Origin: Selaginella moellendorffii
Taxonomy: Eukaryota > Streptophyta > Lycopodiopsida > Selaginellales > Selaginellaceae
Assembly: GCF_000143415.4 (NCBI RefSeq)
Contig: NW_003314261.1
Location: forward strand, 6,857,132-6,921,131
Length of the DNA: 64,000 nt
Direction: 5' to 3'
Part shown: in pieces, positions 45,453-57,392 of the stretch
Layout of the letters: the number at the start of each line of letters is the position of its first letter
How positions within the stretch are numbered: the stretch's first letter is position 1
Notes under the pieces: model-generated
Database searches by the model: none
Told to the model about the DNA's origin: nothing
What the model saw: the letters and a program-made list of their open reading frames with translations, nothing else
Translations under genes and position numbers: made by a program

Positions 45453-47504
45453 ATGGAAGCTCTAGCATTGGCGTTCTCCTGGTTGCGACGCGCTCCAGCA
45501 CAGGCAAGCACACAGGCAAGCAGGGGATTGAAGATCCTCCTCCTTGAGGTGTGTACAGCTCGCTCGTTTCTCTCATTTTTTCTTGTTCCTTGACATTTTT
45601 CGCGTGCGGGCAGACTCCTGCAGCAACAGCGGACAAGGAAGCGGAGGATTTCCCAGCACTGCCCTCGCAGCTCGAGGCAGTGATCGCCAGCAGTGACCCA
45701 GCATCAAGTGTTCCCGAGTATGATGCACCTGTACTCGAGGAGGATGACGAGCATGACTTGCAAGAGGTAACTCCAGATGTAGCTAATCTTCTCTTGCAGC
45801 CGGTTGCTCCAATCGAGCTGGAGGATTCGTCCTCGCCAGCACCACCCTCGCAGCTCGAGGCAGTTAGTCACGCGGCAGCATCAAGTGTTCCCGAGTACGA
45901 TCCACCACCATTACCTGTACTCGAGGATGACAACCATGATTCGCAAGAGGTAACTCAAGAGCTTAGATGGTTTGCCTGGAACCGCACCAACCTTTTCTTG
46001 CAGCTAGAGGCGGTCATGGCTGGCTCTGAGGATTCAGTTCGGTATACTTCTCTCGGTGGCAAGACGCTTGCAATCGACGACAACGACGACAACCTGAGCT
46101 GGGAGGATATCCAGAGCTTCTTTCAGACCTGGACACTCCCGTCGATTGAGCTACCGTCCAGAGCCGATTTGCATCTGGAGGTGGAGGAACTTAAGAAGCT
46201 AGTTGGAGAGTGGACTTGGAAGCTACCGACCAGTCTCCAGTCGATAAAGGAAGAAATGTGGAGTAGGCTTTTGAACGCGGGCTTGGAGGAGGACGAGGTG
46301 ACGTCCCAGGAATTATGGGAAGAACTCACAAACTTCCTGGGGTGGCATCGAGTCCCAGTTACCAGTTCCCGACGGATGCTTCTGGAAGCAGCGCCAGGTC
46401 CTCCTATCTTCGTCTCCAACGAGAATGGACCTTCTCTGTTCCGCTGGGTGGATCGCTTCATAGCTCCACTGAGCGCTCAACAAGATGGGGAAGAACAAGG
46501 CGGTGTTTCATCACCACCAGCCTCAGTCTTTTGGCAGAGGTTGAGAGGCGATGGCACCAGCAGCATGAGAAAGCACAGGAGGCCTCCAGACAAGAATAGT
46601 GAAGGACAAGAACTTATGGCAGCAATGGACGAGGAGTCATCCTACAAGGTATGTCTCTGTTGACAGGAATCAGATATGTATTCGTACTAAGATCTACACT
46701 GAACAGGTGCTAAAGTCTCATGCAGCAGCAGGATCTCGAAAGTTGTTGAGGCAAGCTGATGTTTCATCGACACCAGCTTCAGTCTTTTGGCGGAGCTTGC
46801 GAGGCGATGGCGTGGGAATGCACAGGAGGCTTCCATACAAGAACAGTGAGGAACTTGCAGCAGCAATGGCCGAGGAGTCATCTTACAAGGTATGCCTCTG
46901 CTGACAGGAATCAGATATATTCGTACTAAGATTGAAAATTGAACAGGTGCTAAAGTCCCATGCAGCCACAGGATTTCCATCTCAGAAGTTACTGGCTGGC
47001 GGCACTGTTGACACTAAGGAGGCTCGTAGCAATGCTTCACCACCACCAGCATCGCCACCACCTTTTATGTGGCGGTGGTTCCCTCGAAGCTTGGGCGAGG
47101 ATGGTGGGAAGGCCAAGAGGATCAACACCGAAACTTTTCAAGAAGCTGAAGAGACTTCAATATCGAGCTCTCATAGTTTAGTGGATGACGTCGGGGTGGG
47201 CAGCAGCAGCGGCAGTGCCAGTGATTTCATCGAGTTGTTTGAAGGAGAAGGCATTAGCAGCAGTGATGCCTTCCTGAACTCGCTGTTGGAAAGCAAAGGT
47301 GGCGGCAGCAACAGCAATGCGGATCTTCAGCTGGCTTCCTCCAATGATCTCAACTTGCAAGCGACGGCTGTGGCGGCAACCCCGCTGCTTCTTCCAATCC
47401 TTGCCAGGCTGCTGGTTGCGCTGCTGTTCCTCTTCGTCCTCTACTTCCTCTCGGTGATCAGGAGGAGGTGGGGGAGGAGAACGAGAGGGCTCCTGCCTCA
47501 CTGA
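45453..47504 (+). CDS. Gene X copy B: unrecognised acidic protein with C-terminal membrane anchor
   Basis: Exons 45453-45548, 45614-45949, 46004-46648, 46707-46889, 46947-47504; 605 aa. All five exon lengths equal those of copy A (96, 336, 645, 183, 558), whereas intron 2 differs by 1 nt (54 against 55), the pattern expected if exons are translated and the introns are real. In this copy that intron happens to stay open in frame, so an unspliced reading (45551-46663) is possible but is broken in copy A. Changes from A include Val to Ala, Ser to Pro, Val to Ser in the first half and Gly to Arg in the membrane segment (LARLLVALLFLF). Confidence 0.65.
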
Positions 47505-48002
47505 GTTCCAGCTTTCGATGCAAATGCATCAGGACGTGCAGTGGTTGCCGCAGGCATGGATCAAAACTTGAAGCCGGTGGCTTAACACTCCGTGATGCTC
47601 CCCGTCGGGAGTGATAGAACTTCGGTGGCAGATTTTCATCGGCTGGAGAGAAGGTGGCTCATCAAGGCAAGAAGTGAGCGGAGATATCTTACAAAACAGA
47701 GGCCGCTGGTGGTTCTGGAGCTTTGTCTGGTCGTACACAACTTTCTACACCGATTGGTGGTGTAAGTGCAAGCTAGGAAGAAAGATCATATACTGAATGT
47801 TTGTAGCATTTAAACTTGGCTGATTCAGAAAAACAGTTTTTTGTTTTCTTCAGAGGCTTGATGGGAAACAAAAGAAGTAGCCAAGACTAGAAGTAACACG
47901 ATTAGCACCTGTTCACGAAATGAGTTTCTATCCTGTGTGAGAAGCAAATCGATGGAAGGAAGCAATAGTTACGATTCCAGTAGCTTTGTGTTGCAATTTG
48001 AG
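47505..48002 (+). other. Gene X 3' region, unit B
   Basis: Counterpart of 39596-40084, with a 16-bp extra segment near 47890. No gene seen. Confidence 0.45.
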
Positions 48003-48240
48003 TTGAGCTAAAGTCAGGATCATGATAAGCCAGTGTATCTCATACAAAAACTGGCAAGCCAAACCGTGTCCATCGCTGGAATTGCCAAACCGTGTGGAGC
48101 TGGACAAAGGCTCGGAGTTTGACAAGCCACAAAAGAAACGGGATCCTTCAAGGTCTCAAAGAACCAGGCACTGCGTGAAGAACTTTGCGCACAAGCAGCA
48201 CGAGTTCCTGGGGTGGAACAAACATCAAGGATGGTGAGAC
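48003..48240 (+). pseudogene. Mosaic KUP/peroxidase relic, unit B
   Basis: Same patchwork as 40085-40345: KUP exon 8 scrap, then AAAACTGGCAAGCC, GGACAAAGGCTCGGAGTTTG and GCGCACAAGCAGCACGA from peroxidase exon 4. The mosaic therefore existed before the tandem duplication. Confidence 0.7.
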
Positions 48241-48278
48241 ATGCATAAGAAATAATCGTAAACTGTGAAAGATAAAAA

Positions 48279-49257
48279 TCAAGTTACAAGAGCACAGTAG
48301 TTATCTCGATTTTTAAGATCTCCTTCACTGCTTCCGACCGAAATATCACAGGGACTCTTAGATTTAACTGACCATGCATTGGACCAATCAAGCGATATCT
48401 GTATTTGCAGAATTGTCGAGAAAGGCCGGTAGATGTTCTTGTCCCAAGTCCCGGCATCCATGTCGTAGGAGACGTAGGTCTTCATCTTGTGGGAGCAAAA
48501 ACTCAGGTAGTTCCCAGCTTGACCAGTGAACCTGAGATCACCAGAATCGATCACATACTCGCTCACCACACCACGTTTCAAGTTAAACTCTTCGACTTTC
48601 AAATCAAACTCCAAGATCTGGACCTTAGGCTCGCGGGCACTAGCATTCACTAGATAGAGCTTGGATTTCCAAGTGGCCATCACTGGGCAAGGTGCAATAG
48701 GAAAAGCTATTAGTTGTGGTGTCAAACTCGGTCACTCTCGTGCATAGAAGATTCATGTAAAACATCTTGTTGTCTATCACCACAGGGCTTACCAAGTATT
48801 TGGCTTCTTCCAATCTGAACCAATCCTTGTCCCTGCGTGTGAAGGTGAAAACTTCCAAGTCCCACACCACGATCTTGCTGTTGAAGATGCAAGCCCTGGA
48901 CCAGTCACTCGAAAGCACGAACGGAATCTCTTCCCACTGGTTGAGGAAAGGATTCCCAAGGTACAGCCTCCTCTGGAGTGTGGAGCGAGCCAGCATGAAA
49001 CGCTTGTCCTCCGAGACCGTGCACAGGCAGTCTGGCTGCGGACCATCACCGCGTGGCGCCCATCGCATCATCTTGCCGCTGCTGTCCACGACGCAGTTGT
49101 CCTTCGTGAAGAACTTAGCACTGTCCCTGTAGCTGCTCTTGAAGCTGGAGCTGTCCATCGCTGCTTTCCACGCCTTGCAAACGCACTTGGCAGCCAAGAG
49201 CGACGAGTAGGGCAGCTTGAGCAGTATCTCCTCCACAACCTCTTGTGGCAAAGCCAT
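48279..49257 (-). pseudogene. F-box protein gene with a one-base frameshift
   Basis: ATG at 49257. The N-terminal F-box reads EVVEEILLKLPYSSL...CVCKAWKAAMDSS, the SKP1-binding domain of SCF ubiquitin ligases. A beta-rich substrate domain follows (CLCTVSEDKRFMLARSTL, NPFLNQWEEIPF, DKDWFRLEEA), and TRVTEFDTTTNSF leads into a TTTT run (48702-48705, minus strand). One extra T shifts frame and gives a stop about 20 codons later. The original frame resumes as APCPVMATWKSKLYLVN and runs to TGA at 48279. Without the shift it would be about 325 aa, close to F-box/kelch- or FBA-type proteins. May be a recent null allele, or an assembly error. Confidence 0.75.
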
Positions 49258-49463
49258 CGTTGTCTTCCTCCTCCCCCCACTGTAACCTTGGCTACATGAG
49301 AACTTCCCTTTTAAGACAAAAAGGTACTTACTCTTAATGCTTCTAGCTCCTTTGGTTATGTGCAAGCCATTTACAGTTGCATCTCTGCCACCTTTCTAAA
49401 ACCGAGGAAACCGCAATGTCAGTATACATTATACAAGTTCTGCGCGATATCAAACGTCTTACC

Positions 49464-52376
49464 TTATACGAAATAAGTCATCCCAATCCTCAGCAGCTGG
49501 CCGGGCGGAATGTTGAGCGTCTCGGCTCTCTGCTTGCAGTTCCTCCGGAGGAACGCGTAGAAGTAATTGATGACAAGCTTCTTAAGGAAGAACGAGTCCT
49601 TTCGAGCTCTCACGTCGCCGTGGCCGAGCAAGTAGACGATCCCGGTCTCTCGGCACTTCCTCAGCAACGCCAGAGAATCGTCCTCGCTCACGGACGAGCC
49701 AGCCTCGTCGTCGTTGTCCGCCACCATCAAGTCCTCCTCGAACTCCCCGGACTCCACCCTTCTCAGCAGAAGCGGCGTGCACAAGCTCTCGTTGTTGGCG
49801 GCGGCGGCGGCGTTCTCTGCTCGTTCCAAAGCCTCCTCCCGAGCCTCGCGGCGGATAAAGTTCTCCAGGCACTCCACCAGCAGTTGCTCGAATAGCCACG
49901 CCGTCTCGGTTCGCATGTCCCTGTATCCATACCTCACGATGCACCTGTACATGTGATAGCTCTTGGGGCCGATACGCCTCACCACTATCCTTTCCTCGCG
50001 AGGAACCGTCGCGACTGGCACGTATCTGATGCAGACAAACACCAGCACCGAGTGAATTGCAGGGAGGTAAGTGATAAACCTGTGGAAAATCCCCGGGACG
50101 CCATGGACGAGCTCGTTGTACACCAGTCCCAAGCCGGCCACCCTGACTGTCCCGAGATTGGAGCCCAGCTGAGATATCCAGTCCATTGGAAGCTTGTGCC
50201 TCACTTCGTACTTGTGCTTCATCTTCGTGCCATAGTGCCATATGTACATGACGAAGAGGAGACCGGCTGCGAGAACTAGTGGAACCCATCCACCTTCCGT
50301 GACTTTGAAAAGAACAGATGACAAGTACGCCAGCTCAATGGTTCCGAACAGAAGGAAAAAACCCAGTGCTACGAGGACATTGATCTGCCAGATCATTAAC
50401 ATGATGAGCGTGACCAAAGAAGTTGTGACGCACATCGTGGCAACCACGGCAATACCTGGAGAAAGTATGCGTTTGGCAAGGCAAATTCATACAAGAAAAA
50501 CGAACTTACCATATGCGTTTCCAAGTTGAGTTGTGTCCTTGAATCCTGCCGTGAGAGCTACAGTCAGGATCATGATAAGCCAGTTTATCTCAGGTATATA
50601 AATCTGCCCTGGAAACCGCTTTGACGTGTGAAGAATATGCACCCGAGGAAAACATCCCATTGATTCTGCCATCTTCATAACGGAGAAACTTGCTGATATC
50701 ATAGCCTGGCTGGCGATAACAGCAGCCATAGTTGCTATTACGAATACAGGCCAGAAGATTGGACCTTCAAAAAAGGAAAAAGTGAAAAAAAAAATGTTCG
50801 TCAATCTACGAAAACAACACGTGTATACCAGGAATCGATTTGTAAAATGCCTCGCCCACATGTTCGGGATTTCTTATAAGATACGAAGCCTGTCCACCGT
50901 AGGCTAAAAGCAAACACGGAAGCACCACTGTTGTAAACGCAATCTGCACAAAAAGAAGACAACTTAGTTCCGGCTTTAGTATAAACTGAAAGATACAGTA
51001 AACACTGAGGCTTTCTGAATACATCCCAGAAAAGGCCATTCCGTGCCCTGAGACCTGAATAGATTTCACAGAAAAGTGGCCAAGATCAGCAAACATAGCT
51101 TCGGTTCCTACAGGAGAACCGAATCAAAACAGAACGTCTTGGCAAACACAATTATGGCTACCTGTAATGCACAAGACAATTCCTCCCAAAGATATCCATG
51201 CAACCTTCCCGTTCCTCTTAAAGTAGAGATAGATGTGCCACGGATTGAGAGCTTGGAAGACCCTCATGTCTCCTCTGCTCAAATTGTAGAGTCCAATGAC
51301 ACCAATTGTAAGAAACCACAACAGCAGAGCAGGGGCAAAAAGAAACGCCACTTTTGACGTTCCAAAACGCTGCAAGCTGAAGAGGATGACCAGGACCACA
51401 ATGGAAACAATAACAACGACATCTGAGCACGAAAGAAAGAATTAATGCCAAACATAAAAGCATTGTGGAGAAATGATTACTTTGGTCCATAGCTGGTACT
51501 GCCACTTTCAGACCACTGATAGCAGATAGAACTAAAGCAAACAAAAACAGAGAAAGCAATCCCGTCTGTAATTACCAGCAAAGAAAACGTACCCGAGATC
51601 GCTGGTGTAAGTGTTCCATCTCCTATAATCATACAGGTTCCAATTAACGTGATAAGGAGCAGTAAGTTCTTCAGAAGCCCACTGTTCTCGAGCTTCTCTT
51701 TGATCCACAGGGCCCGTTCCAGCTCTTTGCTAGGAACTTGCAACTTATAAGTCGAAAGCTGACGATCTGTAGGATGAACCACGCTGATTTTGGCATACCG
51801 AGAGATCAAAGAGTACAGTGCAAAGGTACCACCTGAAAATACGAGAACGAACACAGAAATTTCTTTTAGAATCTCTGGAAGAACTGTTCACGCTTACCTT
51901 CGCCATTGTCGTTTGCTCGCAGCACCACAAGCACGTATTTGCAAAGCGGGATGAGAAGCAAGGTGTAGAGAATAAGCGACAAGGCCCCGACGATATCCTT
52001 CTCCGGATTTGGGATATGCCCGCCAGTGAAAGTGCTGCTAAAGACGTACAATGGCGACGTCCCAAGGTCGCCATAGACGACTCCAATCGATTGGAATGCG
52101 AGCTTGAAGAGCAGCAATCCAGAGCTAGACTGCAAATGCCGCAGGCGCATCGATCAGGAGAAGAATGCGGCAGCCATGGATTCGAAATCCGCGACTGACC
52201 TGATTGTGAGAATGCATCCATGGGAAATACGCGGCCTCCTCCTCCAAGGAATCGTGCCTGGAGATCAATCGCTTGAGCCGCCGCCGCAGATAATCCACCC
52301 CAGCCGTGGAATCCTCGTCGTCGTCTGATGACGAGATCCCGGCGGATTGAATCTCAGGGCTTCCACTCCCGACCAT
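49464..52376 (-). CDS. KUP/HAK/KT potassium transporter (copy 2)
   Basis: Nine exons: 52376-52200, 52129-51898, 51832-51593, 51531-51481, 51422-51162, 51107-51055, 50943-50829, 50764-50510, 50455-49464; introns 54-111 nt; 791 aa. The N-terminus is acidic (SSSDDDEDS), then the signature [46 protein letters not shown] and [11 protein letters not shown], and a long tail with [18 protein letters not shown]. It imports K+ across a membrane. Exons 4-8 equal KUP copy 1 in size (51, 261, 53, 115, 255), so both come from one ancestral gene. It is the intact source of the KUP fragments scattered through the tandem units. The tandem duplication breakpoint lies in its last exon. Confidence 0.94.
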
Positions 52377-52546
52377 AGCCGCAAGAAAGAGTCCCCCCTG
52401 AAAGAACTTGGAAGAAGCTGCAAAACCCTAGCCCTAGAAACAGGGGAAGGTTTTGGCACTTTTTAACATAAAGGCCGACTAAAGTGTAAAGGAAAAGCGT
52501 GCTTTTAAAGTATAGAATGTACACTATGATGGATGGATGTGGCAAG

Positions 52547-53475
52547 CTATGAAGCTACCAAGTCCATAAGAGCGGACAATTCCCACGAAGACGAGGAAGA
52601 AGCACTGGATCCAAACGTCGAGCACGATGGGCTCTCCTCGCTATCGACCAAAGGATTGGTCGTGTCCATGAAACTCTCGCAATCCAGGCTTGGAAGTGGA
52701 ACAAGCACAGTCTTGATCGCGTTGAGCTGCTGCTGTGGAATCGATGGAGACTCGAGCGATGGCTTGTCTGTTGCGGGGAGATCCGGGGTCCAGGAGTTTG
52801 ACGGAGCTCGTCTCACCATGGAGCGCTTCTTGAAAATGCGACAAACAGCCCAGGATTCCTGGAAGAACAATGCCAGTGATCAGTGAACTAGCTTAAAAAA
52901 AAGAGAGAAGAGAACTTTCCAGTACCTCAAAGACTGGAGGGCGTTTTTTGGATGGATCCTTGGTAGAACCAAGGACTGGAAGTCGGAACTCGTGCATCAC
53001 CCAGTCGGTCTTGGTGCCTTTGGCAGCTTTGCCTTTGTAGAAAACCAGAGATTTCTTGAGGCCAATGCATTTGGATCCGTCGCTCGTGTAGATGGCACGG
53101 TCCGGGCCCGTTGCTTTCCAGAATCCCCCCTTGGTCACTCTGTTCGGCCGCGTGCTGTTTCGATACTTTTGATCCCTCAAGCAGAAGAAATACCAGACGT
53201 TCTCTCCAGAGACCGCCATGTCTGGCAAGAACAAAAGAAGAAAAAACCAAGTTAGTATCACCGACAAACCCGAACGAGAAAGCAAACTTACGTGGGAGAT
53301 CCCATGGATCATACTTGTAAATGTCCAGCTGCGTGATCACCTCGAAAGGCAGAGTTTTGTGCTGGACTTTCCGGTGGAGATAAAACCCAACGAGCTCCTC
53401 GTCAGTGGGATGGAACCTGAATCCCGGAAGAATGACTTCCGGCATCACATCAAAGTGATCGTTTTGATTTTGCAT
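52547..53475 (-). CDS. NAC-domain transcription factor
   Basis: Three exons: 53475-53292, 53221-52926, 52858-52547; introns 70 and 67 nt; 263 aa. The NAC domain starts [18 protein letters not shown] (subdomain A) and continues [11 protein letters not shown] (B), [20 protein letters not shown] (C), [16 protein letters not shown] and [20 protein letters not shown] (D), then WAVCRIFKK (E). This WKATG box and the KKSLVFYKG motif make DNA contact and support dimer formation. The tail is short and Ser-rich and could activate transcription. Resemblance is closest to FEZ/JUB1-type NACs from the N-terminal [19 protein letters not shown] form; this is from memory, not an alignment. It lies downstream of the NPH3 gene, same strand. 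Confidence 0.92.
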
Positions 53476-54411
53476 CCTGTGCGCTTGCGAGGAACTAAAA
53501 AAAAGGATTGAAAACACAGGGCGAGTGTTTTACCTCTCCATGCGCGGCTGGATTGGATACATATAAGGAAGCACAGCTCCAAACAGTGGAGGACTAAGAT
53601 GCTGCTAATCTTGTCGTTAAGCTGGAGAGGAAAAAAACAATCCAGTGAGAACACTGGAGCACAAGCGAGAAAATAAAGACAAGCAATTACCGGCCGGAGC
53701 ATATCCCTCCATTTGCTGTGTTGTGATAGATCTTTCGGAAATTCGGATAATGACCAGCAAAGACTCCGTGCGAAGTTTTCATGGAGGAAGAAAAAAACGA
53801 GAGTCGACTGTTCTTAAGAAGAACAATCGCGCTGAAACTCGCTCGCTGCTTTCTTCTCTGCGAGATTCCTACAGGGAGACGTTAAAAGAAGTTTGGCTTT
53901 GAGATTCACCTGAGACATAAAAGCACAGAGATGTTTTTTTACCTCAGTTTCACCACTCCACGATCTTTGCTGCAAGAATGTGCTACTTGTAAGAACAGGA
54001 AGTAAGAAAGAAAGAAAAGAGTTTTTTTACCGCCTCGTGGATAACTCCTTTCATCGTTTATGATGTTCCTCTCGATACGGCCGCGATAGATCTTTTGTCC
54101 AAGACCATTCCTCTTGAGGATCTGGTGGTCAGATCTTCCAAAAGCGCTGTAAAATCCACAGAAACAAGAGCTATAGAGTGCTTAGATGCTGCATTGATCC
54201 GAAAGAGAAGCCCTAGAATGAGCTCTTCCTTTTTCTTGACGATCTAGGGGGCCAGATCGTCGAAATGCGCTGTAAAATCCACACAAACAAGAGCTATGGA
54301 GTAGAAATGCTGCTCAGATTGATCCCGCGATGCGAACTGATCCGAAAGAGAAGAGAGGGATTCTAAAAGAGCCCTAGAATTTGAAAATTTCGGTGTTCTA
54401 GGGTTTGACAT
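53476..54411. promoter_or_regulatory. Promoter and leader of the NAC gene
   Basis: 936 bp without a supported gene between the NPH3 stop codon and the NAC start, both minus strand. A CAAACAAGAGCTATRGAG segment occurs twice (about 54161 and 54285), as does AATGCGCTGTAAAATCCACA-like sequence, a small direct repeat. Whether it has regulatory meaning is unknown. Confidence 0.45.
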
Positions 54412-56641
54412 TCACGAGATGGAATGGCGTCTCCTCCGGCTGGAGACGCGCGAATCCGGCGTCTGGGGCGCCGCGACGTGCGATTGATTCCTCGATCCGA
54501 AAGGATTCAATCGGCTCAGCCTCCTCGACACGGAATGTAGGAAGTTGTGCGCCGTGGAGCTCGTTTTCTCCATCTCCTGCTTCATGCATACGTGCTCCTT
54601 CTCCAGCTCGGTAAGCCGCATTCTCATCCTCGCAACTTCCAGCTTGAGCTCGCGATTCTCCCTCCGGATTGACGCGTAGTGATCTCTCGGCGAGATGGCG
54701 GCGCTGAGGGCACCGCTGCCAAGCTTGTGGTGGAAATGCCCAAGGTTGTCTCCCTCCATCATGGACGCCGCCATCGCTGCCCGGAGCCTCACTTGCTCGA
54801 AGTAGAGCACCTGGACGACCACCTGGACAGGTAATCTCTCGTTTTGCGCTGCGTGAGAGCACGCCTCTTGCGATAGCTTCTGGACGTCCATGAGCTTACA
54901 GATTTTTTTTCTTTCTCCCTCCGAAAGGTTGGAATGGGCCTGTTCAAGCGGACAAGCGAGGAAAAACGTTTTGTTTTTTACTTGTTAGAACACACTGAAG
55001 AACAAAGCACGTAAGTTAAAAAAACTTTGAGTTGTTTTACTCACCTTGAGATAGATGTCGATTGCTCGGTACAATCCATCGTTGACAACTCTTGCGTAGT
55101 CCGGGACGAGCTCGGCCAGAGCGTAGAACTTGAGGAGCTTGAGGTTTGTATCGGGAGCAATCTCCGCGAGGTAATTGTCTATGAGCTTTGCGACTTTGAT
55201 GGCTGCGCTTTGTGACGGGGGACTGGTACTCTCAGATTCGTAGCCGCCGGCTTGAGAGTCTTCCTTCTCCTTGTGCTGGAGGAAGTTTATCACCAGTCTT
55301 TGGACGACGTCCACATCGAACAAGGTGTCGCAAGTGAAGGACATGGATGGTATGAGTAGATCGTCCAGCGCTGCCTGATCCATTTGCATTCCTATTCTTT
55401 GCTCCAGCTCGATGCGGCAGCTGATGGATGCGTCTAGAATTATGGCCGAGCGAAGCAAGCCAAAGAGGAAGCTGCAGCTTATAGAGTTCTTCTCGCAAGG
55501 TAGCATGCTTGTAAGTGTTTCCACTAATGCTCGTTGTTCCTGCTCCAGAATTGAAGGAATACCAGAGTCGTGAACCGTTGCTGCTGGCGCTAGTTTCGTT
55601 TTGTTGTGACTAGTCACGGGCTTCATGTTGAGGCCTTTGAGGTATCTCTGAGCGTAGATTATCAGCGCTCCTCCAATGCTTTCGTGCAGCAAACCTCTGG
55701 ACATCATTGCCGCTAAGGTACGCTGGTAGAAGTCGATTCTCAGAATTGCCAGATCTTCTGACCACCAGTGATCTGTTTTGCAGCTTTGAACTTGGCTGTC
55801 AATCCATCCCGAGCTGCCGTTGTACTCCATGCTTGAAGATAGTTGCTCTCTTGAAGGTAGCGAGGCCGTGGCTATAGCTGCTACCGCATCAACGCATCTG
55901 CTCACAATTTTGAGCTCTTCTGCTAATGGGACGAGGTTCTCACAGTTGTGCAATACAGCGAGCGATACGGAGAAATCCTGAATGACGACTTCGTTAAGGT
56001 ATGTCTCGGTGCGGACCACCAAGTTTCCTTCTCCGTAATCGTCAGTCATTTCCAGGTAGTGAGCAGCACACCTCAAGACCGCAACATTTGCAGTGGTAAT
56101 CTCGAAGTTGATTCCATAGCAGAACTTGGCTACCAGCTCGAATACTTCTGCACCACCTGGTATTTCCAGTAACTTGATTTGTGATGGATCTAAGTCTCTT
56201 GTCTCCACAACCAGCTTCCGTATTCTTCCACTCCGTGACACAAGTGGGAACTGTTAGCACATTAAACAGGCAAGTTTGAGAAAACTTCAATAGTTCTTTG
56301 GGAGTTCTGTGATTGCTAATGGTGCTGGAATGTAAAGGAGATGATGTATGAATTCACCCACCTTGTGGAGTGCAAAGCTCGTACCTGCAACTTCCACGGA
56401 TATATCTGTTGGGACATCTGATGTCATTACCCTGGAAGGCAAGAACACAATGAGAGACAAAGTAAGCTCCGATCAATTGCTACCATTCGACAGTGCGTTT
56501 TGCTGCTGTGACTGCAGTGGCTCCAGTTGAAGCCGCAGCTGCTGCCGCTGCTGCTGCCGCGGCGGCGGCCGAGGAAGAAGAGAGTGAGGATGATGATGTC
56601 GAGCCACGCTTGTGCGACGAAATCTTATCATTCCTTGCCAT
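54412..56641 (-). CDS. NPH3/RPT2-type BTB protein (CUL3 adaptor family)
   Basis: Four exons: 56641-56484, 56431-56362, 56250-55045, 54939-54412; introns 52, 111 and 105 nt; 653 aa. The N-terminus is Ser-rich, then a 13-Ala run, then [15 protein letters not shown], the start of the BTB domain, with [19 protein letters not shown]. The NPH3 domain follows ([21 protein letters not shown] to [20 protein letters not shown] and [18 protein letters not shown]). A coiled coil ([21 protein letters not shown]) and a basic C-terminus end it. NRL proteins are plasma-membrane-associated substrate adaptors for CUL3 ligases in phototropism and auxin transport. The exon 1-2 join makes a Trp codon (TG|G) and places the BTB start in frame. 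Confidence 0.9.
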
Positions 56642-57327
56642 CTAAGCTATAGCTTCCAATCACTCCAGGTATCTCTCAAAGACGACTTTGCATCCTGATG
56701 CTTGCTTTGTGCGGCCCTTCTTTTGCGAGACCGCAGTCATTTTTATATCGTCACTGTCGTCTTTGCTGCTACTTGCCTCGATGGACTCCTTCTTTTTTCA
56801 CTCCCTGCTTGTTTAATGATGCTGACCGATTCATAGGAATCGAACTTTTCTTGCGGGAAACTGTAGAGGATTCTATATGCTTTTTCTTAGCCAGTGGAAA
56901 AACTTCCCTGCGAGGGAACGAAAAGCTCCATGGGGCATGGATCGATTTCCGAGATTTGTAGCACCAGTTTTTCGAGGTTCGTGTTTTCAAAGTCTTAAAG
57001 TTTACTCATAGAGTATCTTGTGTTGTGTGACAGGCTTTCAATCCCAGCGAACCAATTTCTCTGCTAGCCGGCGCAAAGAATCCATTTTCAATACAAGTAG
57101 TGAAGACGAGATTTCTCCGACTAAAGATTCGTGGCGAGTGGTGCTGGCATTCCAACTGGAGTTCCATGTGAAGTTCCAGGCTTAAAATTCTCCAAGCCAA
57201 GTATTCTACCTTGTCAATTCTCGTAGTTTTTCTTAAAACGGGGACGAAACGTTATTGTCCCAACAGCACACCATGTGAGGTGTTCCACTGGAGCTTAGAT
57301 GCTTAAGCACATGTTTAGATGTATAAT
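56642..57327. other. NPH3 promoter side, no gene
   Basis: No frame with a recognisable domain. The part next to 56641 is the likely promoter and leader of the NPH3 gene. Confidence 0.45.
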
Positions 57328-57392
57328 ATCTCCACGGTACAGTGGTGAATCTCTCCCGCTGTCACGTGAAATACCCAGGCTCGATCCGTGCG
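57328..57392 (+). pseudogene. tRNA-Asp(GTC) relic
   Basis: GGTACAGTGGTGAATCTCTC and CCGCTGTCACGTG match the D-arm and anticodon region of plant tRNA-Asp (GTAGTATAGTGGT..., CCTGTCACGC), and CCCAGGCTCGATCCG matches its T-arm. The anticodon stem is not paired on the 3' side and the acceptor ends do not match, so it is a pseudogene. Confidence 0.65.

Larger units (their letters stand above)
41801..49844 (+). repeat. Tandem duplication unit B (about 8.0 kb)
   Basis: Second head-to-tail copy of 34004-41802. It starts inside the Lys-rich intron and runs through peroxidase B, relics, gene X copy B and the F-box gene into KUP copy 2, where it is continuous with the intact KUP gene. The longer length comes from small indels and an AT-rich insert near 45328-45420. 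Confidence 0.88.

Noticed and set aside
45551-46663. Single 370-codon reading of gene X copy B without intron 2
   Set aside because: The 54-nt segment has good GT/AG ends and the corresponding segment in copy A is 55 nt and breaks frame, so splicing is the better model for both.
49464-49860. Idea that the KUP copy 2 C-terminus belongs to an independent gene overlapping the F-box gene
   Set aside because: It joins in frame with exon 8 through a good splice site and has the same exon structure as KUP copy 1.
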